Under the pieces are notes generated by a model that ran no database searches, was not told the origin of the DNA, and saw only the letters and a program-made list of their open reading frames with translations. Shown piece after piece: positions 35,125 through 50,330 of a DNA stretch of 64,000 nucleotides; positions within the stretch are counted from its first letter, which is position 1, and each line of letters starts with the position of its first letter. Origin of the DNA: Valencia hispanica. Its lineage: Eukaryota; Chordata; Actinopteri; Cyprinodontiformes; Valenciidae. The position numbers and the translations under genes are program-made. The stretch spans positions 31,454,235 to 31,518,234 of the forward strand of contig OY747712.1 in assembly GCA_963556495.2 (NCBI GenBank). The letters are read 5' to 3'.

Positions 35125-36284
35125 ACCAGTTTTAACAACCCTCAGACAGTGTGCGTTCAGCAAATCTTGTCATAAAGAGAGATGATGTCATTTCTTTTCT
35201 TCTCTTTCACTGAAACGAATCAATATACAGAGCCTGCTTTGTGTTGAACTCTCCTGCTGGGGATTATTATCTTTATGCTCTGATGCGGTCCCACAGAAGT
35301 GATGAGTCCAGAAATCAGCTGTGACACCCCTGGCAGTAAAGCAGAGCAGCAAAGATAATTCTTCGGGTGCCATATTTACAATGACAGCCGTATCTGTTGG
35401 CACGCCTGGTAAAGACATTAAAAATGCTCAAAAGAAATGATTATTATTTTTACTGTCAAATTTATTTAGATAGCATATTTGAAAACAACAGCAACCAAAT
35501 TCCTTCACAATTTCACCATCCTTAAAATAGCTGATAGAATAAAATTGTAGTTAAACTTAAACTGTTCAGTTAAAGTAAATGTATTCATTGGGGAAGATTT
35601 TGTTGATCATAATGTAGAGTAACTTCTTTTCAGTAATCCATAACTTTTATTTTTCACAAGGGTAAAAAAATGACATGAAACAGCAGCACATCACTTTAGG
35701 CAACTGGGCACCGGGCTGGACGACGACCCTTATGTATGTTCTATTACACATAGTGATGAGGATGGTAAGTTAGGTAGAAAAAAAATCTCTAAAACTCACT
35801 GGTAGAGAATTGCAGCAAAGAGGGGGCACTCAAGGTCACCAAGTCTCAAAAACAACCAGTAAGATGCTATCTGTCAACAAGCTGTGGGTAGTGATGCCAA
35901 ATAAAGTATTTTCCGTCCTACCAAAACAAACATAAACATGTGGAGTTTCGCTAGAATTTTGTGAAATGTTATTGGAGAAAATGAATTGCTGAACTAATAG
36001 GCCAAGGAGGTTGAATCGGAACAAGTATCAACAGCAACAGTACAAATGTTTTCACCACCAGTCATTTTTTCCTGCAAATTCACTCAATATAAAGGCTACA
36101 TTTTTCCTTAATACTTTGTGTGATATTTTGTTGCTGCAGTAAAAAATGAATTTATTTGAAGGCATTTTACACATCTTTACCACTGGCAGCAATAAATGTA
36201 CTTTGACCGTACTTCAGAACAAAGGTGATATATTACAATGAATAACATAGATTTAAACGCTCGAGCTGCTGCATTATTTAAATG
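35125..36284. other. gene-free stretch
   Basis: AT-rich. No repeat or gene recognised. Confidence 0.5.
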
Positions 36285-36425
36285 CTAAAATGGTAAATGG
36301 CCTGTTCTTGTATAGTGCTTTATTTAGTCCTTGAGGACCCCAAAGCGCATCACACTACATTCAGTCATTCACCTATTCACGTACACATTTACACACTGGT
36401 GATGGCAAGCTTCATTGTCCTTAAT
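36285..36425 (-). mobile_element. SINE 3' fragment
   Basis: 'ggcctgttcttgtatagtgc' and 'tttagtccttgaggacccca', followed by 'catcacactacattcagtca', are the inverse of the 3' part of the SINE at 56039-56290 ('actgaatgtagtgtcaagga', 'gcgctatataagtacaggcc'). The polymerase III promoter half is absent. Confidence 0.8.
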
Positions 36426-37789
36426 AAATGAAAACTGCTTATTGTATTTATTATGGTTTTCTCTACCTCCCTGTTAAGATTTGTTTGATGAGCTGAAATA
36501 CCCAGCTGTGAAAAACAAAAAATCTATTTTTGAGGGGCCAATATCATTTTTATGCATTGAAGGTGCAATCTCTTTTAAAAAAATGAGATTTGTTTTCCTT
36601 TAAATGCTCCTAAAACATCCATTTTGTTTTTCTTGTGGTTCATTGTGATTCTAAGCACCAGAGTGACTCGTCTTTTAGCTGTCTACTACACTCTTTCTGC
36701 TCAGTGTCTTTTTGTGCTGTTGTTCTGGGTTTGGTGGGGTGAAGATAAGTGGAGAGGGATCTTGTTTGAGGATTTTACAGACATACTTCTAAATTCTTTA
36801 TTGGCAGAAACCGCCGTGGGAAAAACAAGCAACAACATTTAGGAGCACTGCATCATATGAGACCGTGTACTACGTTAAAGCACACCTTTCCTCTTTTCAA
36901 TATGTCATTGATTGCTAAGCTTAAAGCTCGATCATCTAAATGCAGAGATGGGCACTCACACACCTGTCCAGCTGGCTAACAATCCCACTGCTTAATGCAT
37001 TGGACTCCAGGGGGTGAAAGGGGTGATCTCATTAAAACTTTGCAGGCTTTAGGAAGCTGAACTGGACCTTGTGCCTCCCAGTTTGCCCTGCGTCCCCTCT
37101 TCCTTTTAGCAGCTCTGAGCCACCTATGTTGCAACATCTGCCACTCTTTGCCCCCCCTGCTGTCACGTCTTTGCTTACAAACATTAGGAGGGACATTCTT
37201 GAAGGACACTGAGTGTTTGTCCTCAGAGATGGAGCTCCTGTGATTCACATCACAATCTGAGTTTGATTATGCTGAAGGACAAAGAAGAATGGTCTCGAAG
37301 AGAACGTTTTTCACTAAATGTTCTCTCTGAAACACCACAGAAAGCGAAATGGAAAAATTTAGATGCTTGTATTTCAGTAAACCTTGATAGAGGAAAAAAG
37401 GTTTACTTCAGTAGAAAAAAACTGAATGTTACTCCAGAGAGAATTGAATCAGGATTTGAATCAGGAAATTGTTCAATAAAGGTGGTGCTTTATCGCCACC
37501 TGGTGGATATAATGGGAATCACAAGCAAACAAACAAAATCTTAAAAATGGGAAAGTCACTACAAAAAGACAACAAATTAACATAAACATATATTTAATGT
37601 TCTTTTAACATCTTTCTGTTGTTTGTATTATTTTCCTGTTTTTAGTATTAAATTAAATTGTTTAATAGTTTATTTCATTCAACTAAACATGGATTTTTGT
37701 TTCCAAATAAAAACAATAGACCGAACTAAGCAGAATAATGACAGATTTTTGTTTACTTCTCTTCTAGCATCAGTTTTGCTGTTTTGCTT
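36426..37789. other. gene-free stretch
   Basis: Short open frames on both strands (36.6-37.5 kb) have no recognisable domain or splice context. Confidence 0.5.
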
Positions 37790-38125
37790 TTATATTCAAT
37801 TTCAATTCAGTTTGTTTATATTGCACCAATTCACAACACATGTCTTCTCAAAGCAACAAGTCAATTTTAATCAATCATACATACATTTCAATCAGCTTAA
37901 AAGTTAAAACCCAGCAGATTGTATCAATTCATGGACTTGCAGTATTTAGTCCTCCTGGACGAAAATGTAGCAACAGTAGACAGTCGCCTGCATTGTGTCC
38001 TTGATTTCACAGCAATCCCTCATACCGTGCAAGCATGTAGCAACAGTGGAGAGAAAAAAAACTCCCCTTCAACAGGAAGAAACCTCCTGTAGAATCTGTC
38101 TCAGTACGAGTACAGTGATCACCTA
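37790..38125. repeat. fish interspersed repeat ('attgcaccaattcacaacac' family)
   Basis: A distinctive chain of words: 'attcagtttgtttatattgc', 'accaattcacaacacatgtc', 'acagtagacagtcgcctgca', 'agcaatccctcataccgtgc' and 'caacaggaagaaacctcctg'. I recognise this as a dispersed repeat found in many copies in killifish-like genomes. No inverted ends or open frame, and the class is unknown to me. Confidence 0.6.
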
Positions 38126-38337
38126 AAAGATACAGCATATTTATTTCTGAATTATTTAGGGAAGACTTTAGTATCTTTTAAGGATTATTTGGGGTTTTTT
38201 AAGCCCTGAAAGCCTAAAAACATTGTATCTAGAATAAAACAATTATTAAAAGCGCTGCCACTAAAGGGGTAAACCTTTAACTAAAACTGAATGTCTGGGA
38301 GCTTTTTGTATTTTATTTTATTTTTTGCTATTGTTCC

Positions 38338-38390
38338 TCCCGCAACCCTGCATTAGGATGGACGGGTACAGAAAATGTATGGATGGACTA
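38338..38390 (+). repeat. short copy of the GGAT-tail fish repeat
   Basis: 'cccgcaaccctgcattagga' followed by 'tggacgggtacagaaaatgt' and 'atggatgga'. Same 3' block as 20690-20760, severely 5' truncated. Confidence 0.75.

Positions 38391-40344
<1,954 letters not shown>

Positions 40345-40431
<87 letters not shown>
40345..40431. repeat. (AT)n microsatellite
   Basis: About 43 AT units without interruption. Confidence 0.98.
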
Positions 40432-40434
<3 letters not shown>

Positions 40435-41274
40435 GTTTTTATACAGTCTTGCCATGTTATTGTTCTATAAAATTATTTTAGCTTCTGTTCTTTGGCTATT
40501 TTTTCAGTCTCACCGGATCCAAAAACCACAGTCCACAAAATGAACCAGAAACAACCTGTCCCTCTCCTGGCTGGCTGCTCGCTGTTTCCCACCCAAATCA
40601 AAATGGGTGAGTCTTAGGGGGGTCATGTCTGGCCACCTCTCAGGAGAATAACGGGGTCTCTGTCTGCTCTCCGAACCTCCAACAGTTCTTCACTGTCCCT
40701 ATGGCAACAGCCCAGGACCCTGGAAGGCTCCCAGACTGGAACATCCAAACAGATGCCCATAATTAACTTGGCTATATGGAGGTGTCAGTGCTGCCAGTCT
40801 GCCTTACAGGGAGGCAGACCCTCTCTCAGACCTGTCAGAGGTCCGTAGGACTGAGTAAAAAAATGACTGCCCTCTGGTGTGTGTGCGTGAGTTAGTGTGT
40901 GTGTGTATGGGATGGGTCTGGGATGGGAAGTGTCTGCGTAACACTGCCTGTCTACTCCACACGATTCCTGTTTTTTTTTTGTTTTTTTTAACTTTTTTAA
41001 TAATTTGTTATTTACACTATGTTTATATCTCTTCTCCGTATGTGAAACATAGCTTGAGGTCACTGTGGTGTGTTTCTTTGTTTAATATCTAGAGTGAGAT
41101 GTGAGTCTGACAACTCATCCAAGCACTGTCTGACTGACACGGCTGGATGACCGTCAAATTGTGTCTCATCTTCCTAAGCACTAAAACTACCAGACCTTGT
41201 TAAAACATACATTTAGAAATGGCATATCTTTACTTACAGCTATTGTCTTTTAGAGCACCCTTTAAATATTAGTG
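40432..41274. other. gene-free stretch
   Basis: Includes a GC-richer part at 40500-40960, not clearly CpG-rich, with no credible exon on either strand. Confidence 0.45.
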
Positions 41275-42524
41275 TCTGAAATGTCTTGATGTGTTTTATT
41301 AGGATTTTAGACCAACAGAACAAAGACCATTATTTTACAAATGAAAGTCTGATGAAATGTGGTGTGCTTTTTATTCATGCATCCTCAGTCAAGTTGTTTG
41401 GAGTATGTTACTGGCACATTTGCACTAGAGACTGATTTTTTTGCCCAATCGTCTTTGGGAAATAGCTGAAGCTCAAACAAATTGAAGAGGGACTCTGTTA
41501 AAAGCAATTTTCAAAACAGATTCTCATTTAGCTTTAGGTTTGGACTTTGACTGGAGTATTCTAACACATCAATATGCTTTCATCAGTTTTATTCCAAGAC
41601 ATAGCTCAAACTTTCTTCTAGTTTAATTCCGTTTCCCTGCTGATGGAAAATATCATTGTCCCATTATTGCTCCACATTGATGCCATCATGTTTTTACAGG
41701 GTGTGGTGTGCTCACAGTGATGTGTTGTGTACGTTTTACGCCACACAGTTTTTTGAATTTTGAATTAAATACATAAATAAAAAAGTTACATTTTGGTCTC
41801 ATCTGACCAGAGCACCTTCTTCCACATGCCGGCTGTGTCCCTACAACTGCAAATAGAAGTTCTTATGGTTTTCTTTCAGCAAAAGCTTTCTTCCCGCCTC
41901 CCTTCCATAAAGGCTAGATGATGAATAACTGTCCTGTCAAAGTGAGTGGTGACTATCTGCAGGTCCTCCAGTGATACTTTTACCTCTTGGCTACATGTCT
42001 AAATACAGTAACAACCTCCTTACCCAGTCTGTCCTTTTATGTTAATGGTCATACTATATGTGCAGTTGTGCCATGCTCTTTTTTTATTTTGGACGATGGA
42101 ATAACCAGTGCTTCTTAAAGTAGTTAACATCTTGGTAAATTGTTTTATAACCTAACCTGTTTTCAAAGTCTGACCAACTTTACCACTGATTTGCCTGATG
42201 TGTTAATTGACCTTCGTGATGCTGGTTGGTGTGTTTGTTCTCTAGTGTTCTCCAACAAACTTCTGTGGCCTTTAAAGAACAGTTGGATTTATGCTGGCAT
42301 TAAATATACACATCGTTTAAAAGTAGTCTCTGGATATATTGGTTTAATTTAGGGGTAAGAGTAAAGGGGGCTGAACACAAAGCAAACCACCATGTTTTCA
42401 GTTTAGTTATTTGTATTTAAAACCTTCCACTTCCTTCCACTTTGCTCTTCTTTATTGTGACATTTCTGGTTGTAATGTGACAAAATATGAAAAAGTTTAA
42501 ATTGTATCCTTTTGAAAGACAGTG
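41275..42524 (-). mobile_element. Tc1-like transposon, longest of its family here (copy E)
   Basis: A decayed but nearly complete antisense copy. The left terminus has 'tgttttattaggattttaga' and the right terminus 'gacaaaatatgaaaaagttt'. The antisense transposase runs in order: 'attctcatttagctttaggt' and 'gactttgactggagtattct', then 'ggtctcatctgaccagagca' and 'ccttcttccacatgc' (the W-S-D-E-T-K catalytic region, antisense), then 'aggtcctccagtgatacttt', then 'acctaacctgttttcaaagt' (helix-turn-helix region). Many indels and stops mean no frame exceeds about 70 codons. Confidence 0.9.
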
Positions 42525-45336
42525 GAGCAATAAAAAAACTATGTTTTCATAATGAATTCAAAAATGTACATGTTTGTTAATAGCAATGGCTAAAACAAAT
42601 GTATTTCAAATTAAAGACTATTAAACATTGATCAGGTGTGTGTGCACCATTAGCTGCAGATCAGATAATAGTTTTGTAAACAATTAAGCATACATGCTAT
42701 TGCAGACACTCAGCTGCTGTTCATGTCCTCCTGAGACAATTTTGTATTGTATCCAACAGTTCAGTGAAATAGCATCACCATCGCCATTTACTGTCTTCAC
42801 AGGGCAACTGATTTTTAATATGTTTAAGAAAAATCCATCTGCTGACTCCAAAGGTCATAGAAAGCAGTGTCCACTTGTTTTACGAGTTCATCAACACCCC
42901 TGTGGTCAGTGGCACACTCCAACACTCGGGCAGGGGTCAAAGGATTGAGTTCACCTCTGACCTGGCCAGCCCCCCTGTAATACGATGTTTCCCTTCACAC
43001 TGATCAATTGGTTCCTTTCAGGAGGACCTCAGAGACATGAACATAAAACGTCTTAATGAGGTTGTCCAAACCCAACTTTAGATGTCTGTTAAAAGCAGGC
43101 CAGTAAAAGGACACATGCTTGTAAACCGGGTAGGATATGAACGTTGGTTGCGCGACTGAGTTATAGGATTCTGATCTGCAGAGTTGACCTGCAGATGTAA
43201 ATATTAAAATCAGATACACTACTATGATGGCAGACTGGAAATTCCCAGACAAAAAGAGAGAGCAGAATTTGAAGTTTGCATTTAAAAAAAACTTTTTCTT
43301 CAGGCAAAACTCTTGTTTTCACAGACACAAGTGAATAATCTAAATCATGAGAGAACAATGTGTTCCCTGGAGAGGATTAGTGAGCCAGACAGTTATATGG
43401 GACCTCATATGTAGGGCCGTAAGGAGGTGGGACAGGGGCTGTCTGGGACAGAGCCAGCCAATTATACTCTGGCTAGACACACTTACATGTCATACATGTT
43501 GGAATCCCCTAAATTCAACCAACACTGAGGTCCAGCTCAAAATTATGTAGAGCACAGGTCCAAGTAGAAAAGAAAATTGAAAACTGAAAATGTTCTTTCA
43601 ATGTTAAAAATATATGTGGTTTGATGAATAAATAGCATTTTGTTAGAATTGCATTTAGATCAGTTTGAACAGCACTAGATAAATTCTAGCGTGGACAATA
43701 TGTTTGTTGTAATTCTGTATTTTATAGATGTTTTCAACTTCTATATACTTAAATTTCTTGTTCTGATATTTTGTCTTTGTTATTTAGAAATAGCAATGCT
43801 TCTTTTTATGTGTTATTACGTTTTCTTTTAAAGGGCAATACATTTATGATTGTTGTATGAAAAACCCAGAATGTATGAAGATGAAATGACTTAACGTATT
43901 TATTTTAAACCTTTAGTTCTTCCCAAAATGTTCAGCTGCACAAAGCAACAGTTGGAGAAACTTATGGTATAACCCCAATTGATGGTGTTTGAAATATGCA
44001 AACATTGCAAATAAATCTATTTAATCCAAATATAATGATGAAACAAAACTATATCAATCATTGTTTAATTTTTTATACATTTCGTTGCTTCTTCTTTCTT
44101 ATATTAATCTGAACAAAAATATGCTAGCAATGATTTCAATCTTTTAATATGACTTAGTGAAAAACCAGACAATGAACTGCTCTTGCTGCCAGTTCTTGCA
44201 CTAACAGGCCACGGGCAAGTTTCTTCTTCTGCACCCAACATGTTAGTTTGTTCTCTTTTTCAACTATAAATTTTATTTCTTAAAGATTATTGTGCATAAT
44301 TATCTAATTTATGTTTAACCATCAAATGTATTTTGGATTCTGAACTAAATAAAATCAAATGTTGTTATGTTGTTATTAAATTGTTGTTATTAAAAGAGGT
44401 GAAATAGCTCTAATTTTAGTACGGATCGATAAAACAGACCAACAAGCATCAATAACCTGCCTGCACAGTGTAAAAACAATCACACTGTAAAACTTACTTA
44501 AAAATCACTTAGTGGGGAGCGTAGTCCCCATTAACAGGACATGAAGGTAAGCAATAAAAAACTCAATCAGCTTTCAGCTGATGACTTAACAGCAGTCCAC
44601 ACCAAGACCTGCCAATGATTATATTCCCAACATTAAGAAGCCAAAACCCTTCATTTGTGACTGGAGTTGGCCCCTCATCTATAAACTCTTTTACATCCAC
44701 TCTCAACTTCTTAGTGTGATTATCATTCAAAAACTGTTCATTAAAGTAGAAATTAGCTGTGTATTTTTATTTCATTGTTAGAAACTTAATATTCCAGACT
44801 TTGGTAATTGAAAACATTATTCTTCACTCTTTATCACCAAAATGTTTGCAGATTACTTGAAAAAGCCTAAATGTCTAAATTACAGAAAGTGTAAATAAGA
44901 AACAATTTATACAGTTTTAAAGATGTATCGCACAGAAACAGCTTTGTATATTTTATCAATAAATTTAACGTTTCACTATTCCTTTCTTTTTGTGTAATGT
45001 TAAAGTGTCCTTGCATTCCCTTAATTTTTTGCTCGTCTTTCCGGTAATGCTGCCTCTTTGCCTTTTCTTTGTTTACTGATCTGTGAATTATTTGTGTTTG
45101 TATGTTTCTTTACAACTAACTAACTTTCCTTACTTTGAGTCAGTTTGAGTCACTATTCTATAAACTTAAAGGAAACTGAAGGGATTTTGTTTACTGAGGG
45201 TGTAGAATCAAGCACAGCACTTTTCATTCAGAGCAAAGACGTGGTGATAGAGCTCAGATACAAGACTGCTAAAGTTATTAGAAGAAATGAGGCTTCACAT
45301 TGATGCAAGCAGTGGGCATGATATATATATATAATT

Positions 45337-45367
<31 letters not shown>

Positions 45368-46516
45368 CAAGGATCTGTTGGGTCAGCAGAACCAGAGTGA
45401 GTAAAAGTTTTAGTTTTTTTTAAAGCACTATTTAAAGCTGATTGCATATTATAAGGACCCCAGCTTTTGAACATATAGGGACCAATTCTGCACATCCCAC
45501 TTGCATCATGCTGGTTCAATGAGGATCTAATGGGAGGGTTGTTCAGCATAATGCTGCATCTGCTGCAACAGGAGCAGATTCCAGCAAGCTGCAACTATTT
45601 TTTACAATCACTCGTGCAAATTGACAATAAAATGTACGGTGCAACTCTCCTTTTATTTCCACTCTTTCAATTATGGTTTTTACTGTTACTATTTAATTTC
45701 CAATTCAGGCTGACAAGACAAGATTTGAGAAGATTCAAGTTGAAAAGGCACTGCTGTAAGTTCACCAATGATTCTGCCTGTGTCTTTGTTGTCCTTTCTT
45801 TAAAAAGCACTTAGAATTTTGTGGTAAAAAAGCACAACAGACTATCTCTGAGCATATTCAAAAATATAATTGATATATCTGAGGCTGTAGTCTGTCTTTC
45901 AATGGAAGATGGCCTCCATTCTTTTCTTCTTTAAACTAATAATAACAGCATGAGCAAATAGACTTTTAATTAAAAGAAAATCAGATAAAATAAATGCATT
46001 TTAAATACATCACCTTATTTTTATTGTCTGTAGTATTTTTTGTTTACATGTAAGGATTTCTTTTGAAATAACACCATAGTTGTCAAACTTTATCTGAGGC
46101 TGCTTCTACCTTAAGATGACTCTTTGATATTCTAATATGAAGCACGCAAAAGGTAACATAAGAAATTACACCAGTTAGTGTGCACCTCTGCTTTAGTAAA
46201 TGTGATACAGACCACATGAAAAAATAAAACAAGTGTAATACAATTTTCTCAGTGTTGATTATCATTCACTTTTATACATCTGTGCATTTATTCACATGGG
46301 TGAACAGATTAGACCTGAACAGCCTTTAAGAAAATGCTCTCATTTCCCAATTCTGTCAAAATTGGGAATTTGACAGAATAAAATAAAATAAAAGCCATTT
46401 TCATTTTACACTGCATTTTTACTATTTATATTTTGTATTTTTAGTATTTACCCTGTATTGTATACTGTAGTTTCCCTAGTTTTGTTCTATATTGGTAATA
46501 TGTTGTATGTTATGAA
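42525..46516. other. gene-free stretch
   Basis: About 4 kb of AT-rich sequence. It has a 26-nt poly-T at 45341-45366, which could be the A-tail of a lost minus-strand retroinsert, and an inverted pair around 46345-46380 (cccaattctgtcaaa / ttgggaatttgacagaa). No gene supported. Confidence 0.5.
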
Positions 46517-46586
46517 CGGCTTTCTGTACAGCGCTTTTGGTCAGCTGTCATGCTGTTTGTTAAAGCGCTTTATAAATAATAATTGA
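46517..46586 (+). repeat. short retroelement-like 3' tail
   Basis: 'ggctttctgtacagcgcttt' and 'tgttaaagcgctttataaat', ending 'aataattgaaaaaaa', resemble the 'agcgctttataaataa' 3' ends of fish LINE/SINE copies. Too short to classify. Confidence 0.4.
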
Positions 46587-47029
46587 AAAAAATACATAAT
46601 TGATACAATCCAGACTGAAAATAAGAATGTTAAACTTTTCCCTTATGCTGAAAACTTAAATTACTGTAAAATTATCCGGAGATGCTGTTTTCAATTGGGA
46701 GACAGTAGGCTTTCAGTTGTGTTATTAGGTTTGTGTGAGTGGGGGTGTTATAGGCTATATTAAATAGCAGTGGACCTTAATCCTAATGGCTTCATCACAG
46801 AAATCACTACTTTCTGAAATATTATTCGTAAATATATGCCTTATATTCTTTTGTTCTGTTTGGAGAAAAGAAAGTTCTTAAAACATTTGTTTTCTATTTA
46901 TTTGTTTAGTCTTTGAGTGAAAGTTGAAACCCAACAGAAGCCTCTTTTCTCTGTTTGTCAGCTCAGGGAGCCGCTGACAGCCTCACACTGGCCCTGTGTG
47001 TATTCTGACTGCCTCTGAATACAGGGTGG
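46587..47029. other. gene-free stretch upstream of a CpG-rich patch
   Basis: AT-rich, turning GC-rich after about 46960. No TATA box stands out. Confidence 0.4.
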
Positions 47030-47306
47030 CGAACTCTCCCACGGCGGGGAGTGCGCGCCTTTTCGGAATTAGCCACGCGGCACGCCTCGCGCTTTGAGCT
47101 TGAACTTGACCGGAGGAATGCGGCTCGTGGGAACGTCGGCTCGAGGGTGCGCTCCTCCATTCAGGGCGCGCGGGCCGGTGTCAGCCGTGATTAGCATAAA
47201 ACCCAGCCCATCTCAAATTAAGGCACGAGGACTCGGACTCGGGGTCCCCCTTTCACACCAGGCAGAGGAGGAATTAACAGGTCTCTGTGTGCGCGAGCCT
47301 GCTGCG
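47030..47306 (+). promoter_or_regulatory. CpG-rich patch ending in a splice donor; candidate first exon
   Basis: This is the most CpG-dense part of the window (gtgcgcgccttttcgg, cacgcggcacgcctcgcg, cagggcgcgcgggccgg). On the plus strand it ends GCTGCG followed by GTAAGAG at 47307, a near-consensus 5' splice site. It lies 6.7 kb upstream of the mir-9 hairpin on the same strand. Known vertebrate mir-9 genes sit in multi-exon neural non-coding transcripts with distant promoters, so this is a candidate start of the mir-9 host transcript. The open frame across it (47094-47471) runs past the donor into an (AC)n repeat, which argues against coding. Confidence 0.45.
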
Positions 47307-47357
47307 GTAAGAGCTTTATTATTCACAACTTTTACAAAGCCCACACACTTTCTCACA

Positions 47358-47358
<1 letters not shown>

Positions 47359-47388
<30 letters not shown>
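47359..47388. repeat. (AC)n microsatellite
   Basis: 15 AC units just downstream of the candidate donor at 47307. Confidence 0.95.
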
Positions 47389-47390
<2 letters not shown>

Positions 47391-50300
47391 CTCGTGAGCC
47401 ATCCTGTAAGTTCTTCTGGTTTTAGACTAACTTTAGCATTATTCCTTCTTGCTGTTTTTACTTTTTTTTAAATCAAGACTACTTAGAACTCGTTATTTCA
47501 AAGTTTAAATCTAATAAAAACAATCGATAAGAAACTGAATTTGTTTGTAGGCTTCAAAAGTGTTACTGTTTGTATCTCCCATAACTGGATAAAAAAATAC
47601 AAAACATGTCTATGTCTAACAGATATTTTTGTTCATACATTTTAGTTTTTATTTGGTTGTTGGTTTAATTTGAGTTGACTTGTGTTTGATGAAAGGATTG
47701 TTATATTTACTAAAAGTGTTGCATTTTGATTTTAATCTGTTATTTAACTTGTTTATATTGTTGCATGAGCTCTGGTTTATATTGGAACGAATCACATTCA
47801 TTAATAGTGCAATATTTTATTTTAAAAACCCACTTAAGCTTTTGTGTCTAAATTACTCTATTTTTACATTCATAAGCTAGTCAATAATAACTGCCCTGGA
47901 AAAAAATGATATCATTAAAACTCTCAACCCAAATAAAATTAATAGAGATAGGACCCTTTAATCCTTAATCTATATTCATTTTCACTTTACATCTATACTT
48001 TCGCTCCACTTGTGAAAGTTGTTTGAGGCTGCATTTATCTTGTCCTGTTTTTGTTTTGTTTGTTGTTGTTTTTTGTGTCTGATACAACTCATGCAAAGAT
48101 AACATGCAACACAGCACCATTCTGCTTTTATGAATCTGATATAGACCACATGGGAGTATAAACAGGTGATGCACTATTGGATTTTTCTCACTTGTGGTTC
48201 TCATTTACTTAATTCAGTTTAGAGTGATAAAAAAAATCTAATCCATTCAGAAATGATGAACAGGGAAATATTCATGCAGAGGTCTTTATTTGATGCTAAA
48301 TCTTATGATTGAAGCTTATTTAAGCAGCTATAGCTCACAAGATGATGCTCTCTGCTTTATTGTCTGTGAAAGAGAACATTTCAGTAATCTCTAAAAGTTG
48401 TTTCAAAACAACAATTTCTGCATAATTAAAAAAATTATGCTAAATTTAAAAGCACCAAATATGATAACCTGTCATCAGAAAATAGACACCAAGGCTTTAA
48501 GTGTTATTTTAGTCTTTAAGAGAGTACTTATAGCTTTTACATTTATTTTTAGACCTCTGTTGAATACACAATCTTAAATAAAATACTTACTCAAAGACAA
48601 GCCTAAAATTCAGTAAATATATAATTTGGTCCTCGGGTTGCCTTATAGGTGTTTGTTAAAATAAAATAGTTGTTGTTGTTTAGTGCTTGGTGGTGGTAGT
48701 ATTTAAAAATTAAAAACCTACCTTACGAAGGAATTCTATTCAAAATGTAGTTTTCAAAGCAAAGTTAAAATGTTGTATAAAGAACATATAGAACGTATAA
48801 TCCAAAACTAAATATATAATAAAATAAAAATAATTCAAAAACTGGATATTAGAAATGAGAAAATGAACTGAATCAGGCCAAAATTATGTACATACATTAA
48901 TCTATATTTTGTTAAAGGTAGAGTGGAGAAGACTGCAGACTCCATGCAGTCTGAGTATAAAAAAGCTGTAATCCACAGAGACTATCTGCCTGTGAATAAT
49001 GAAAAAAAACTAATTGCACAGATAAAAATCTACAGTAGGCTATATATTCTGTCATTAGGTGCAATAAAGTCTTACAAACAAATACAAAAACAGTAGAAAC
49101 AACAACAACAATAACAATAATTATAGTAGGCTAATAATAATTATTATTATTTTTATTATTATAACCACTTAATATTTTCTTTTTTTAACTTCTTTTCAGC
49201 ACATTCTGCCGCAAATCAGATGTTTTAATACAATAAGAACAACGTTTGTGCATAAATATAGGCAGCTTTTATCTCATGTTACCATGGTTACATTTATTTA
49301 CTGGCTACCATAGGAAGTCTGATGGTTTCGTTACTCGTTGGACACGAGGGATGAGGGTCCACATGTAATTTTGTTCCCCAAAAGTAGTCATTTCCTCACC
49401 GACGAGTGGCGCTGTTTCACCCCCGGGAGTTTGCAGTATTATACTGTACTGGTCTTCACAGGGTAAAGCGTCGTGCATTTCTTAGCTTCTTTGATTGTTT
49501 GAACAAATCCCGTAAATGGTTGAAATTGCTTATAGCCTACAAGTGGTGCATCAGACACTTTCTGTTTCAGTGCTCAAAACAGAAAAAAATGATTTCTCTT
49601 TCTCTATATTGTTTTTTTGTTTTTGTTGTTTGTCTTGCTACGGCTTCTGCTATATTTTTTACTGTATATATTATATCGAAGGCAATGCTCGTCCCCTTCC
49701 TTTAATCATGTGAGTGTGGCCATCACCTTTGCAGTTTGCGGTCTTCCACTCAGTGTTTTGTAAATTTCAATTATATTCCTGACAGCAGAGAATAAATCCA
49801 TGATACTAAATTAGAGGCTGTATGGAGTTCAGTCAAACTGTGGCCTGTCTCTTTCTCTCGGTTATTTTAGGTCAATGCAGCAAGTTTGCTGAACTATATG
49901 AGCTATAATATAATTTAAAAAAATACGGATTAAAAATAATAATTCTGGTTGTAAGCAGCTATGTTTTAAAAACTTATGATGATGTTTGTTTTCAGGCCTT
50001 CTCCATGACTGACCTGTATGGTTTATATCGACTTGTTCACCACGTGATCATTTGAAATTTCTCGGATCCCATCGCTCTACTTCAAAATAAAACACACAAA
50101 ATGTGTATTTTTGCCTGCTTTGAACCCCTCTTTACAGCCCTAAAAATAATTAAGGCCCTTTATGACAAATATGATAGGCCATGAGCCTTCTGTACTCCCT
50201 CCTCCTTCCCTTATATCATCAACACCTTCATCATCATCACCCCCTCCCCTCCCCGGATCCTTCCCATCTCTCACGCTCTCTCTTTCTCTGCTGTCTACAG
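47389..50300. other. gene-free stretch, possible intron
   Basis: AT-rich. If the exon candidates at 47030-47306 and 50301-50330 are joined, this is their intron: GTAAGAG at the start and a long pyrimidine tract before AG at 50299-50300. No repeat elements recognised in it, which contrasts with the TE-rich left half of the window. Confidence 0.4.
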
Positions 50301-50330
50301 CCGCAGCTCCTCTCTGATCCGCTCCATACG
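50301..50330 (+). other. candidate 30-nt exon (splice-bounded)
   Basis: A polypyrimidine tract (cacgctctctctttctctgctgtct) ends in ACAG at 50300. Thirty bases later, CCATACG is followed by GTAAGAAA (50331). Both sites are close to consensus. Either this is a microexon of the mir-9 host transcript, or the donor alone is real and belongs to a first exon starting within the pyrimidine-rich 50180-50300 block. No coding claim. Confidence 0.35.

Noticed and set aside
45341..45366. Poly-T as the tail of a processed pseudogene
   Set aside because: No gene-like sequence is recognisable on the minus strand upstream of the tail, so a retrocopy cannot be supported.
47094..47471. 125-codon open frame in the CpG-rich patch
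   Set aside because: It reads through the strong donor at 47307 and an (AC)n repeat, so it is unlikely to be a coding exon in this form.
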